Below the pieces are notes generated by a model, which did not search any database, had not been told where the DNA came from, and worked only from the letters and a program-made list of their open reading frames with translations. This document shows, in pieces, positions 1 to 10,317 of a stretch of DNA of 64,000 nucleotides (within the stretch, counting starts at the first letter, position 1; each line of letters begins with the position of its first letter). The position numbers were made by a program, and so were the translations under genes. Source of the stretch: CAWBOY01 sp963790585 (GTDB taxonomy: Bacteria > Planctomycetota > Planctomycetia > Gemmatales > Gemmataceae); the NCBI GenBank assembly GCA_963790585.1, contig CAWBOY010000004.1:1176239-1240238 (forward strand). The letters are read 5' to 3'.

Positions 1-2
1 GG

Positions 3-497
3 CGGCTCCACGCCGGTTGCCGAGTCGCGCCGGTTTTGGTCAACAAGCCGCCGATAAGTGTTGTGTTACGAACCGTTTGGCGTGTGAAAAAGACACCCCT
101 CGGTTCATCAGGCAACACTCGCCCAGATTATCAACAGCTCTTGACGGAGGTTGAGCTAGTGATCTGGATCGATTCAAGCGGCGAAGCCGAGAGCGGGTTG
201 GAGGCACGTGTTCGGCGTGCGCTCGCCAATCCGGAAACGGTTACACGGTTCGGCGGCCTGTGTCTGGGTGAGAGTACACATCTTGTCGATGAGGTAACGC
301 CTATCGACAAGGCCAGGCCTTCCAAAACAATCGGACGCTGTTTTCTTCTCGCGCCGAGAGGCCGACTGACGTTGCCCGTCTGGGTCGATCATGTCGGCTC
401 CGCCAAAACGCGATACGTCACGGGCGATCTCGTAACGCGCCCGCTTCTGCAACCGCCTGACATTTCTGAAATGCCCCAGATCAATCCAGGACACTAA
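3..497 (+). CDS. cas5: Cas5 (DevS-type), C-terminal part, gene runs off the left edge
   Basis: The reading frame is open from the left window edge to a TAA at 495-497, so the true start lies outside the window. The visible part (about 165 residues) carries FGGLCLGESTHLVDEV, a block I associate with the DevS-type Cas5 proteins of Myxococcus-like type I systems (TIGR subtype I-MYXAN). Cas5 is the RAMP-fold Cascade subunit that holds the crRNA 5' handle. The stop overlaps the start of the next gene (TAATG), so cas5, cas4-cas1 and cas2 look like one operon reading toward the array. The other interference genes (cas3, cas8, cas7, cas6) must lie upstream if they exist. Family identity is fairly sure; the exact modern subtype is not. 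Confidence 0.75.
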   Translation, partial: RLHAGCRVAPVLVNKPPISVVLRTVWRVKKTPLGSSGNTRPDYQQLLTEVELVIWIDSSGEAESGLEARVRRALANPETVTRFGGLCLGESTHLVDEVTPIDKARPSKTIGRCFLLAPRGRLTLPVWVDHVGSAKTRYVTGDLVTRPLLQPPDISEMPQINPGH

Positions 498-1348
498 TGC
501 CCATGACACCTCTCCCCCTGATCGACACCCACGCGGCCCCCGTGCGTGTCATGGCCTTGCACGCCTTGGCCTATTGTCAACGGCTCTACTACTTGGAGGA
601 AGTGGAGGAAATTCGCGTTGCCGATGCCCGCGTCTTCGCCGGCCGCGAACTCCATACCTCTCTCGAAGCCGACGAAGATGGCGAATCGACCAGTCTCGAG
701 CTTTCTAGCGAAAAGCTTGGGCTTTTTGGGAAGGTCGATTGTTTGAAGCGGCGCGATGGGTCGTATCTGCCGTTCGAGCACAAGCGCGGCAGGCCGCGGC
801 AGGAGGAGGATGGGACGAACTCGGCGTGGGCTTCGGATCGACTCCAGATTATTGCCTATGCGGCGTTGCTCGAAGAGATGTTCGGGCAGGTCATTCCGGA
901 AGGGCGGGTTCGCTATCATTCGGCTAATGTTACTGTGCGCGTGCCGATGAATGAGCAGGCTCGGCGGGATCTTTTGGAGGCGATTGCCACGGCTCAGCAG
1001 CTTCGCGCCTCGGTCGAACGGCCGCCGATTACCGACAATGAAAGGCTCTGCGAGAAATGTTCGCTCGCGCCGGTCTGTCTGCCGGAGGAGGTGCGACAGC
1101 ATCAGGACTCGGCACATAAACCGATTCGGTTGTTTCCGCCCGAACGGGATGGGGCGACGCTCCATGTTTTATCGCATGGCTCGCGGGTGGGGCGGTCGGG
1201 GGATCGGCTCGTGGTCAAGCCGAAGGAAGGGCCTGAGACCAAGCATGGTCTCAATGGCATCGAAGCCGTTGTATTGCATGGCTTTTCGCAAATCTCTACC
1301 CAGGCCTTTGTGCCTGCGCGGAATATGGGATCTCCTTGCATTGGTTGA
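497..1348 (+). CDS. cas4-cas1: Cas4 domain plus start of Cas1 (cas4-cas1 fusion, 5' piece before a frameshift)
   Basis: The ATG at 497 overlaps the cas5 stop. Residues about 10-200 form a Cas4 nuclease: a first cysteine in YCQRLYYLEEV, a PD-(D/E)XK core in GKVDCLKRRDGSYLPFEHKRG, and a C-terminal cluster LCEKCSLAPVC, together the four cysteines expected for a 4Fe-4S centre. After about residue 210 the protein runs into the N-terminal beta-rich domain of Cas1 (HVLSHGSRVGRSGDRLVV, HGFSQISTQA). It stops prematurely at 1348 because of a frameshift around 1303-1312. Cas4-Cas1 fusions trim and orient prespacers during PAM-dependent spacer uptake and occur in I-G (formerly I-U) and MYXAN-like systems. 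Confidence 0.85.
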   Translation: MPMTPLPLIDTHAAPVRVMALHALAYCQRLYYLEEVEEIRVADARVFAGRELHTSLEADEDGESTSLELSSEKLGLFGKVDCLKRRDGSYLPFEHKRGRPRQEEDGTNSAWASDRLQIIAYAALLEEMFGQVIPEGRVRYHSANVTVRVPMNEQARRDLLEAIATAQQLRASVERPPITDNERLCEKCSLAPVCLPEEVRQHQDSAHKPIRLFPPERDGATLHVLSHGSRVGRSGDRLVVKPKEGPETKHGLNGIEAVVLHGFSQISTQAFVPARNMGSPCIG

Positions 1349-2163
1349 CCATGTCCGGCTATCACACCGGTAGCATGGTGGCCTCGGCTGGCCAGGTGCA
1401 ACGGCGGATTCGACAATACCGGGCTCTCGTCGATGAGGCCACCTGCCTACGTCTTGCGAAGGCTTTGACCCATGCCAAAATCGAGGGGCAGCATCGTTAT
1501 CTGTTGCGTGCTTCGCGTGGCGGAGCGGATGTTCGTCAGGATATTTTGAAGCCGTTGCAGGGTATCCAGGATGCCTTGCGTAAGATAGAAGACACAAAAG
1601 ACCGCGATAGTCTTCGTGGTCATGAGGGGATGGCGGCGGTTCATTATTTTGAGGCTTTGCGTATCTTGTTGGGCGGTCAGGTTCAGCCGGAGTTTCGTTT
1701 TGAGGATCGGAACCGTAGGCCGCCGAAGGATCGGTTCAATGCTCTGCTTGGGTTTGGGTATGGGATGCTGCATACAGCCGTGATGCGGTCGGTGCTCGCG
1801 GTTGGTTTGGAGCCGGCCTTTGGGTTTTTTCATACGCCGCGAAGCGCGGCCTATCCGTTGGTGCTCGACCTGATGGAATTGTTCCGGGTGACGCTGTGGG
1901 ATCTGGTGGTCATCGGTTCGCTCAATCGCAAACAGTGGGATCCGGACAAGGATTTCACCGTGACCAAGACGAAGGTTTGGCTGTCGGACGATGGCCGTCG
2001 AAAGGCGATCACACTGTTCGAGAGCCGGCTCAAGGAGACGTGGAAACATCCTATCGTCGATTACTCGTTGTCGTATGATAGAACATTGGAATTGGAGGTT
2101 CGCCTGTTGGAAAAGGAATGGACGGGCGAGCCTGGCCTATTCGCGCAAGCTCGATTGCGCTGA
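1312..2163 (+). pseudogene. cas1: Cas1 integrase domain (3' piece of the cas4-cas1 fusion, frame-shifted)
   Basis: This frame continues Cas1 directly where the upstream frame fails. Read from about 1312 it gives ACAEYGISLHWLT, the usual Cas1 motif after the beta domain, and then the alpha-helical catalytic half: the Glu in GHEGMAAVHYF, and His and acidic residues in FFHTPRSAAYPLVLDLMELFR. Going from the Cas4 frame to this one requires a single missing base near the TTTGTG at 1307-1312. I see no X XXY YYZ slippery heptamer, so programmed frameshifting is not supported. Either the adaptation integrase is dead or the base was lost in sequencing. The first ATG/TTG-type start in this frame is the TTG at 1336. 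The piece ends 52 bp before cas2. Confidence 0.8.
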
Positions 2164-2215
2164 CACCCAAACCTCGCCGCGGTGGCCGCGCCGGGTGAGG
2201 ATCAGGAGACGACCG

Positions 2216-2515
2216 ATGCAAGGCGTCCGCTGGTGGCTAATCTGTTACGATGTGCGCGACGCCAAACGGCTGCGAAAGACCGCGAAGCATATGGAAGGCT
2301 ATGGCTCGCGCATGCAGTATTCGATTTTTCGTTGCTGGCTGACGCCGCGTCAGCTTGAGCAGCTGCGCTGGGAGCTGACGGAGATTCTGAAGCCGGAGGA
2401 CGATGTGCTGTTCATTCCCCTCTGCTCGACATGCGTCGATGGCATCGTGGCCACGCATTCCACAAGCAAGGAACCTGATTGGCCGGATGCGCCGCCGACG
2501 CATTTGATTGTTTAG
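2216..2515 (+). CDS. cas2: Cas2
   Basis: This 99-residue protein starts MQGVRWWLICYDVRDAKRL, the beta1 strand of the Cas2 ferredoxin fold with the conserved Asp after the tyrosine. It continues with an RMQYSIFRCWLT strand and ends DAPPTHLIV. Cas2 dimers bridge two Cas1 dimers in the spacer-integration complex. I chose the ATG at 2216 because an AGGAG lies 7-12 bases upstream (2204-2208) and the length matches the family; longer upstream starts run through cas1 in another frame. It is the last cas gene before the leader and array. Confidence 0.92.
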   Translation: MQGVRWWLICYDVRDAKRLRKTAKHMEGYGSRMQYSIFRCWLTPRQLEQLRWELTEILKPEDDVLFIPLCSTCVDGIVATHSTSKEPDWPDAPPTHLIV

Positions 2516-3096
2516 CACAGCTTTGGAGATTTTCTGAAAAATGTCAGGGAGTGATAGGGCATGTGGTATCAGGGATGCGCGCAACGAATCCTGATGCGAA
2601 TGCATTAAGTTTCCGCTTGGCAAGAGGTTACGGAATTAGGAATTCGTTCAGGGGTTGTCTGTGTTCTGAGCGCAACGAATTTTGGGGCTCTTTTGCCCAT
2701 GAGGACCGATGAGAAAAAGAGGGTGCCGCGGGGCTGGCTTTTCGGGAGTCTTCCCGGGAATGATTTGCACGTGGCCCCTCTGTTACGTGGTAACATCAAT
2801 GGAAATAGGTCGTTAGAGATGAGCGGCTCGAGAAAAACCGGGGCAATCAAGCATTGACGCTTGTTCGCTGGGATTGGGAGCAAGTCTTGTCGGAAAGGGT
2901 GTCCTGATAAGAGGTTGTAGTTCTTTGACAATTCGGAAGATGCTTGATAGCGGAAAAAGTGCATGAAAAACCGCAGTTTAAGATGCAATTCCGAGCCTGC
3001 GGAGCAGCGAACTTGGCCTAGGAGATAACGATTGTCGTTCCTACTTGAAAGGGGGTGTGGTAAACTCATATTCTGCATTGGCTTGCGCTGCGAGCG
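2516..3096 (+). promoter_or_regulatory. CRISPR leader
   Basis: This 581-bp stretch between cas2 and the first repeat has no credible gene. It sits at the cas-proximal end of the array, where a leader is expected. A TTGACA at 2925-2930 inside GTTCTTTGACAATTC looks like a -35 box; the matching -10 (around 2947-2953) is weak. A and T runs become commoner toward the array. Transcription left to right would give crRNA with the repeat in the orientation described for the array. Leader assignment is by position; the promoter is tentative. Confidence 0.6.
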
Positions 3097-6000
3097 GTGA
3101 ATCCCTCTATGACGCCGACAGGCGTTGAGCACTTGTGCGCGGCCTATCGTTCGACACTAACGCTGAGTGAATCCCTCTATGACGCCGACAGGCGTTGAGC
3201 ACCGACACGCTTGGCAGCTTGAACCGGGCCATAGAATGTGAATCCCTCTATGACGCCGACAGGCGTTGAGCACCGCCTGCGACAACAATCAACGGAACCC
3301 CGCTCAAGTGAATCCCTCTATGACGCCGACAGGCGTTGAGCACCCGTCATGCGGACTCGGCGCACACAGCCCATGGAATGTGAATCCCTCTATGACGCCG
3401 ACAGGCGTTGAGCACTGTTACACCAAGGACATCAGCGAGCCAGACGAAAGGTGAATCCCTCTATGACGCCGACAGGCGTTGAGCACATTCGATGAAGATG
3501 AAGGCGAAGCCGGGTTGATTTGGTGAATCCCTCTATGACGCCGACAGGCGTTGAGCACCTGCTAAAGGCACAACGAATTCCCGGCTGGATGCAGTGAATC
3601 CCTCTATGACGCCGACAGGCGTTGAGCACCCGCGCAAAGCGGAACCACTCCATTCCCACAGGCTCGTGAATCCCTCTATGACGCCGACAGGCGTTGAGCA
3701 CTAGATCGCCAGCATCAGCCTTGATGGAACAAAATTGTGAATCCCTCTATGACGCCGACAGGCGTTGAGCACTCTGAGATCGTCAGATTGTAGGTTAGCA
3801 TAGCCATGTGAATCCCTCTATGACGCCGACAGGCGTTGAGCACGGGGCGTCCCTGCCCCTACCGGAGACCTCAGACGTTGTGAATCCCTCTATGACGCCG
3901 ACAGGCGTTGAGCACATCGTCTCTTACGGCTCGTTCGCGCTCTCCTCCCGGCGTGAATCCCTCTATGACGCCGACAGGCGTTGAGCACGCCGCCGCCGCC
4001 CCGATCGTCGCGGTAATAGCCGTGTGAATCCCTCTATGACGCCGACAGGCGTTGAGCACTGGGATGCCGGGCTTGGTGTCGGTGTCGATAGCCTTGTGAA
4101 TCCCTCTATGACGCCGACAGGCGTTGAGCACTCCCGCCAGTCGGTATGCTGCCGGCAAAATAAGCCGTGAATCCCTCTATGACGCCGACAGGCGTTGAGC
4201 ACGGGTGAGGTCCGAGAGGTCGAGACTACCTATTATCGTGAATCCCTCTATGACGCCGACAGGCGTTGAGCACACTAGGCAGGCGCCAAGCAGACCGGCC
4301 ACCATGTCGTGAATCCCTCTATGACGCCGACAGGCGTTGAGCACGGAATCGAGGACGGGTCTTGCGGCTGGATTTCGAGTGAATCCCTCTATGACGCCGA
4401 CAGGCGTTGAGCACTCCTGAGTATGCAGGCCCTGAACGACGGTTCTGTCGTGAATCCCTCTTTGACGCCGACAGGCGTTGAGCACTGTCGTCTACGGCTC
4501 AGGCGGACAGGTCGCCTACGGTGAATCCCTCTATGACGCCGACAGGCGTTGAGCACTTCCATCTCAAAGCCAACGTCGACCGGACCATTAAGGTGAATCC
4601 CTCTATGACGCCGACAGGCGTTGAGCACAACGTAACCAAATTCGACGATGAAAAGGTCGCCCTGTGAATCCCTCTATGACGCCGACAGGCGTTGAGCACT
4701 GACGATCTTGCCTCGACCCCGAGAAGAAGGCGGGTGTGAATCCCTCTATGACGCCGACAGGCGTTGAGCACCCCGATGAGTCGCAAGAGTTTCGTCGGAA
4801 GCTCTGTGAATCCCTCTATGACGCCGACAGGCGTTGAGCACCAAAAGCACCAGCGTCTTGCAACCACGGCACCCACTTTGTGAATCCCTCTATGACGCCG
4901 ACAGGCGTTGAGCACCGAAGGCTCTGAGCTACTGATATGCGACATATTCGTGAATCCCTCTATGACGCCGACAGGCGTTGAGCACTTCCGGGGGCGGTTC
5001 GGCAAAGCCAAAGTGACGTTGTGAATCCCTCTATGACGCCGACAGGCGTTGAGCACTGAGGCTTTCGGGCGGTGATGACGGCGTGGCTTAGGTGAATCCC
5101 TCTATGACGCCGACAGGCGTTGAGCACATGCCGCTCATGATTGCCCTTCCGGCTTGGTGGTTGTGAATCCCTCTATGACGCCGACAGGCGTTGAGCACCC
5201 AGCGTGCTCCGCTATGCGGAGATTTGGCCATTGTGTGAATCCCTCTATGACGCCGACAGGCGTTGAGCACGGTTCGTCCCGATCCAAAACGACGGCGCGA
5301 TTATGCGTGAATCCCTCTATGACGCCGACAGGCGTTGAGCACGCCTGGTCGGTGCCCGACGCCTTCATCAACGGCTTCGTGAATCCCTCTATGACGCCGA
5401 CAGGCGTTGAGCACCTTCAGAAGGCCGAGCTGCGGATAAGGGAGAAGGCCGTGAATCCCTCTATGACGCCGACAGGCGTTGAGCACCGCACCGTGACGCG
5501 GGATGGCCTGGCTATCGCATTCGTGAATCCCTCTATGACGCCGACAGGCGTTGAGCACTATCACAACGACCAGTACGGAATATGCGGCCCCGCGTGAATC
5601 CCTCTATGACGCCGACAGGCGTTGAGCACCGATACGGTTCGTGACGTGTGCTGGATTTTTAGGCGTGAATCCCTCTATGACGCCGACAGGCGTTGAGCAC
5701 GCTACGCTTGAGACGCTTATTGTGCCACCCGAATCGTGAATCCCTCTATGACGCCGACAGGCGTTGAGCACCGTTCAAAGTTTGCCGACCAAAGTGGATT
5801 CGGTCGCGTGAATCCCTCTATGACGCCGACAGGCGTTGAGCACCCACGGCAAGCGTGGCGGAATCAAAATGAGACCATTGTGAATCCCTCTATGACGCCG
5901 ACAGGCGTTGAGCACGGAGACGTAGCCGGCTGATCCTTGCCGTCCATGCGGGTGAATCCCTCTATGACGCCGACAGGCGTTGAGCACGCGCGGTTTCAGG

Positions 6001-6895
6001 TGGCCGAAAAACTGAAGCCGACGTGAATCCCTCTATGACGCCGACAGGCGTTGAGCACCCGGTCATCAACAACAGCTCGACGGCCACGATTCCGGTGAAT
6101 CCCTCTATGACGCCGACAGGCGTTGAGCACCGTCTCCTGTCGGGCGACTGAAAGCCGCATCGGGAGTGAATCCCTCTATGACGCCGACAGGCGTTGAGCA
6201 CTTCGTAGTCGTCGGTAGGTCGCGGTTATCAGAAGCGTGAATCCCTCTATGACGCCGACAGGCGTTGAGCACGTGGGAAGCATATCAGCCACATGGTCAA
6301 TCTCGTGTGAATCCCTCTATGACGCCGACAGGCGTTGAGCACCGGGCTTGTGACCGCTCCGGTTTCCCGGGCTGCATTGTGAATCCCTCTATGACGCCGA
6401 CAGGCGTTGAGCACGCCCGTTCCCCGCCGTAGAGTTAAACGGCAATACGTCGTGAATCCCTCTATGACGCCGACAGGCGTTGAGCACTTGATTACGATAT
6501 CGTTCGTCGTCGGCGCGCCTGTGGTGAATCCCTCTATGACGCCGACAGGCGTTGAGCACTTGGAGAACAGCGAAGATGAAAGCCCAATCGAGCTGTGAAT
6601 CCCTCTATGACGCCGACAGGCGTTGAGCACCCGTCCACTTATGGACTAACCGGCGTATATCGCTGGGTGAATCCCTCTATGACGCCGACAGGCGTTGAGC
6701 ACGGTGAGGACGCCGTAGGCAACGGTGGTATCCCCCTGTGAATCCCTCTATGACGCCGACAGGCGTTGAGCACACAACTCCTTCCCACAGTCTTGGCAGA
6801 TGTGATAAGTGAATCCCTCTATGACGCCGACAGGCGTTGAGCACACCGGATAGCATGGTCAATGCCGTCCACTTATGGACGTGAATCCCTCTATG
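3097..6895 (+). CRISPR. CRISPR array: 53 full 36-bp repeats, 53 spacers, 54th repeat truncated
   Basis: Repeats start at 3097, 3167, 3238, 3308, 3380, 3451 and so on every 70-73 bp up to 6809. Each repeat is 36 bp, begins GTGAATCCCTCTATGACGCC and ends GGCGTTGAGCAC. It can form a short hairpin, ACGCC-GACA-GGCGT. Spacers are about 33-37 bp. Repeats are almost perfectly conserved; the one at 4450 has TCTTTGACG instead of TCTATGACG. The 54th repeat begins at 6881 and is cut after 15 bases (6895) by the IS21-like element, so the trailer end and any older spacers are missing. Two spacers (6631-6666 and 6845-6880) share a 16-nt overlap. Confidence 0.98.
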
Positions 6896-7153
6896 TGTCA
6901 GCAGCGTTTTAGCATGGGGCCAAAATTGCGCGGTGGCCCGGGCCAGGGCGCGCAGGCAGGATCGCGGGCCAGGCCGCGCGCTTTCGTAGAGGGCCATAGG
7001 CGTGCACTGTCCCGGGCCAGCACGCGGCGTGGTTCTTTGGTTGGGATTTTGTGATAGGCTTGAAGCACTTCCCAGCGCCACTCGGCGCCAAAACGCCTCG
7101 GAGCCAGGCGCCAACCTGGCCCCGAGACTTGACCGGCGGGAGCAAGACCTCCC

Positions 7154-7689
7154 TTGGGCCCACCCTCATTTCAGCATTTCTGTGGCCAACGGCCAGAGGC
7201 ACCATGTCTTCGTCGAACGCGGCGTTGTTTGCTCAAGGGTTGTGAGCGACGCTTCACGCCGGCGCGTCCTCAGCGCGCTATTGCAGCGCGGCCTGTCGCC
7301 GGGAGGCACAGCGGTGGCGACGCTGGCAGGCGAGCCAGCGTTATCGGTCCACCGAGCGAGGCCAAGAGCGGCGGCGGGAACAGAGCCGGCGGTATCGCGA
7401 GCGACAGCGTCAGCAACAGCGAACCGAGTCAGCTGACGAAGCTTTGCCGCGCGAGGGCCAGCGCCCAGGGTCTGCGTGCGATGATTTTGCCAGGCGGCCC
7501 TGCGATCGACCGGGTTGTTATGAGCTTTTCCCGATCGCCGATGAACAATCGTGCAAGCGATTCTGTAGTTTGGCCTGCCGACTGGCGTTACGTCGCGTGT
7601 TGGATCGTGAGGCGCGCTATCGGTCGCGGCGTCGGCGCTGGCGTTCGGAACGTGTGACCGAGCGTGTGCGGCCTCCAGATACGTCGTGA
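7154..7689 (+). pseudogene. Cysteine-rich zinc-ribbon ORF of the IS21-like element, frameshifted (copy 1)
   Basis: The intact version is in copy 2 (178 residues). Here one G is missing near 7269 (CCTCAGCGCGC against CCTCAGGCGCGC in copy 2), so the frame breaks after the first cysteine pair (CLLKGCERRF). The second half is recovered in another frame at 7444-7689 and contains CDRPGCYELF and CKRFCSLAC. The coding signal on both sides of the lesion suggests this was a real gene. Confidence 0.55.
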
Positions 7690-7844
7690 CCAAGTCTTTG
7701 CAGATATTTTTGAGCGAGCAGCCAGGATAAAGTGCCTCCACCCCAAACCGGAGAGAGGAGCGGGCGGTCGCGAGAGCGATTTTGCGTCCCCCGTTTCCTT
7801 TCTTCGAATGGAGGAAAGAGGGAGGTTTGGTGGAGGGTACGTAC

Positions 7845-8759
7845 ATGGCTTGGAACGACGGTATCTCACGACCGGTGATGCTTGCCGACCTGGGCCAGCA
7901 CTATCGGCGTTATCGCCTGACCGATTTGGAGGCGGAGGAAGCAATGGCGGGATCGCTGCGTCGTTGGGGGCAGTTGTCACCGGTGGTGGTGTGTATGCGT
8001 GAGCAAAAATTGGAACTCCTCGACGGCTTCAAGCGTTATGCGGCGGCACGCCAGGTAGGTGGGTTAAGGAGTTTGAGCGTACGAGTATTGGAGGTGGATG
8101 AGCCGACGGCAAAGGCGGCGATTCTGGGGTTGAACCGTGGTCAGGGTCCGGTACGGGAGTTGGAGGAGGCCTGGGTTGTCCAGGGGTTGGTACGTGACGA
8201 TGGGATGACGCAGGTGGAAGCGGCCCACTTGTTGGGCCGACACAAGAGTTGGGTGTGTCGCCGCCTGGCGTTGTTGGAGCGGTTGAGTGTGGCGGTGAAA
8301 GAGGATTTGCGTTTGGGATTAGTGGGTCCGTCGTTGGCCCGTCAATTGACGCGGTTGCCCGTGGGCAACCAGGAAGCATTGTTGGAGTTGACGCGCCGGG
8401 AGACGTTGACGGCTCAGGAAGTGAGCGGCGTGATCGAGTTGTTGCAAGGTGCCAGTGACGAGCAGGCGGCGTTCGTGCTGGCGAAGCCTCGTGAGGCGTT
8501 GGCTCAGGTAAACGGTATGCCGACGGCATTGCGGGATCCACGTCTGAGTGGAGCCGGGAACTGGCTGGCGAAGCATTTGAGACAGGCTTTGGAAACACTG
8601 ACTCGTCTGGAGAATTGGCTTCGGACGCCGAACGTGCTTGAGTTGCGAACGCAGGATCGTGAGATCCTCCAGCCGATATTGGCGCGTGTCGGCGATCAGT
8701 CCCATGTGGTGGCGGAGTTGGTGTTGGGACCGGACCTCAAGCGTATGAGGCTGCCATGA
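7845..8759 (+). CDS. ParB/RepB-like DNA-binding protein carried by the IS21-like element (copy 1)
   Basis: The 304-residue product has a ParB N-terminal fold: residues about 15-90 include LSPVVV and LLDGFKRYAAARQ, at the place where ParB proteins carry GxRRxxA. A helix-turn-helix follows (MTQVEAAHLLGRHKSWVCRRLALLERL, split here as two neighbouring segments), as in the KorB/Spo0J central domain. I chose the ATG at 7845 because GGAGGG lies 7 bases upstream; the frame is open further to 7782. The stop overlaps the istA start (ATGA at 8756-8759), so the gene is translationally coupled to the transposase. No ParA is nearby, so the role is unlikely to be partition; it may help target or regulate transposition (inference). 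The protein is the same in all three copies. Confidence 0.8.
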   Translation: MAWNDGISRPVMLADLGQHYRRYRLTDLEAEEAMAGSLRRWGQLSPVVVCMREQKLELLDGFKRYAAARQVGGLRSLSVRVLEVDEPTAKAAILGLNRGQGPVRELEEAWVVQGLVRDDGMTQVEAAHLLGRHKSWVCRRLALLERLSVAVKEDLRLGLVGPSLARQLTRLPVGNQEALLELTRRETLTAQEVSGVIELLQGASDEQAAFVLAKPREALAQVNGMPTALRDPRLSGAGNWLAKHLRQALETLTRLENWLRTPNVLELRTQDREILQPILARVGDQSHVVAELVLGPDLKRMRLP

Positions 8760-10317
8760 ATGAGGCGTTGCGTCTGGAGATCGTGCAACGGCGTCAGAGT
8801 GGGATGTCGTTGCGTGCCATCGCGGAAGAATTGGGCCTGTCGCGTGGCGCCGTGACACGCGCGTTGGCACAGGTGCAAGCTCAGCGGGACGGACGGGTCG
8901 CCCGGCCCCGTCCACGCCACAGCATCATTGATCCCTTCGAGCCGCTCTTGAAGGAGTTGCTTGCCAAGTACCCGAATCTCACCACCATGCGCGCCTTGGA
9001 AGAGTTGCAAGCACGCGGTTTCACTGGCCAGTACACCGTCGTACGTCAGCGCCTGGGATTGTTGCGGCCACGCGCCGGCGGCCACCCGTGCCGCGCTTCG
9101 AGACCGGGCCAGGGATCCAAGCCCAAATGGACTACGGCGTCTATGACATCGACTTTACACGTGAAGGCCGCCGGCGTGTGTACCTCTTCAGCTATTTGCT
9201 CGGCTACTCCCGCCGGCAGTATCTACGCTTCGTGGAATCGATGGATCTAACAACGACCTTGCGAGAACACGTACATGCCTTCCACCATCTTGGCGGCGTC
9301 GCGCGGGTCTGCCTGTATGACAACTTCAAAGCCGTGGTGCTGCGTCATGACGCCGATGGCGTTATCTACAACCCCAAGTTCCTGGCCTTCGCCACGCATT
9401 ACGGCTTCCGGCCACAAGCCTGCCGCGTGCGCCGACCGCAAACCAAGGGTAAAGTCGAGCGAAAGATGTTCCACGTCGAAAGCAGTTTGCTCAATGGTCG
9501 CACCTTCGACACCCTCGAGCATCTCAACGAGGTGACCACCTGGTGGCTGCACAACGTCGCCGACATCCGTGTCCTACGCGACTTCAAGGAGACGCCACTC
9601 CAGCGTCACCAACACGAACAACCACACTTGCTGACGCTGCCGACCTGTGACTTCGACACCGCCCAGGTCATCTATCGCCACGTGAGCGTCGAGGGCTACG
9701 TCACCCATCGGCTCAACCTGTACTCCGTGCCGTGGACGTACATCGGCCAGGTGCTACCTGTACGCGTCACCGAGAGTGAAGTCGTCATCTACTCGATCGG
9801 TCTGGAGGAGATCGCACGCCACCTTCTCGTGGCCAGCTCCCACACGGGCGTTCGCCAGTCGAACAAGACCCATCATCCCGCCGACGACCCCGGCCAGCGT
9901 GAACTGCTGTTACGGCAACGCTTCACGGAACTGGGGCCGGTGGCCGTACAGTTCCTCGACGGCTTGCTCGCCAAGCAAGTCCAGGGCAAACTACAGGCCC
10001 AGCAACTGTTGGCAGTGGTAGCCCACTACCAACGCAAAGATGTACAGGCCGCCTTCGAGCGTGCCGTCCGCTTCGGCGCCTACTCCTTGGCGGCAATCCG
10101 ACGCATCCTTGCCGCGACCGCCAAGCCCAAGCCGCTCCTGGAGGAACTGGCCGATCTGCATCGTGACACGCTGGACCCGTTGTTGCGTGCCGACGCGGTC
10201 GGTCCACGGCCAACCAGCGACTATCAGCATTTGCTCTTGCCTGAGGAAGCCGCCAATGACGCCTCGTCCCAAGAAAAACCGTTCAGCGAAACCAACACCG
10301 ACGCCACCTCTGCGTGA
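8756..10317 (+). pseudogene. istA: IS21-family transposase IstA, frameshifted (copy 1)
   Basis: IstA is the DDE integrase of IS21 elements. The intact 520-residue form is in copy 3. Here one base is missing near 9075 (CGCGCCGGCGGCC against CGCGCCGCGCGGCC), which stops the first frame at 9250. The second frame, open from 9088, holds the catalytic core: QAQMDYG (first Asp), CLYDNFKAVV (second Asp) and KGKVERKM (Glu). The N-terminal part contains a resolvase-like HTH (MSLRAIAEELGLSRGAVTR). The end overlaps istB. Confidence 0.88.

Noticed and set aside
1295..1340. Programmed frameshifting to make full Cas4-Cas1
   Set aside because: No slippery heptamer or stimulatory structure is evident at TTTGTGCC, and the family is normally encoded in one frame. 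A lost base is simpler.
3266..7114. Many open frames on both strands across 3.2-7.1 kb encoding repeated LNACRRHRGIH or VNPSMTPTGVEH units
   Set aside because: They are translations of the CRISPR repeat and spacers; the 36-bp repeat has no stop in several frames. No coding function is supported.
8029..8598. Proline-rich 189-residue open frame antisense to the ParB-like gene, found in all three IS copies
   Set aside because: It mirrors codon bias of the real gene on the other strand; the low-complexity composition and lack of ribosome site argue against a gene. Its repetition only reflects the three IS copies.
7845..8759. ParB-like protein as evidence for an integrated plasmid partition system
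   Set aside because: There is no ParA, no parS-like repeat cluster and no replication gene, and the gene is repeated only within the three IS copies, so it is part of the transposable element.
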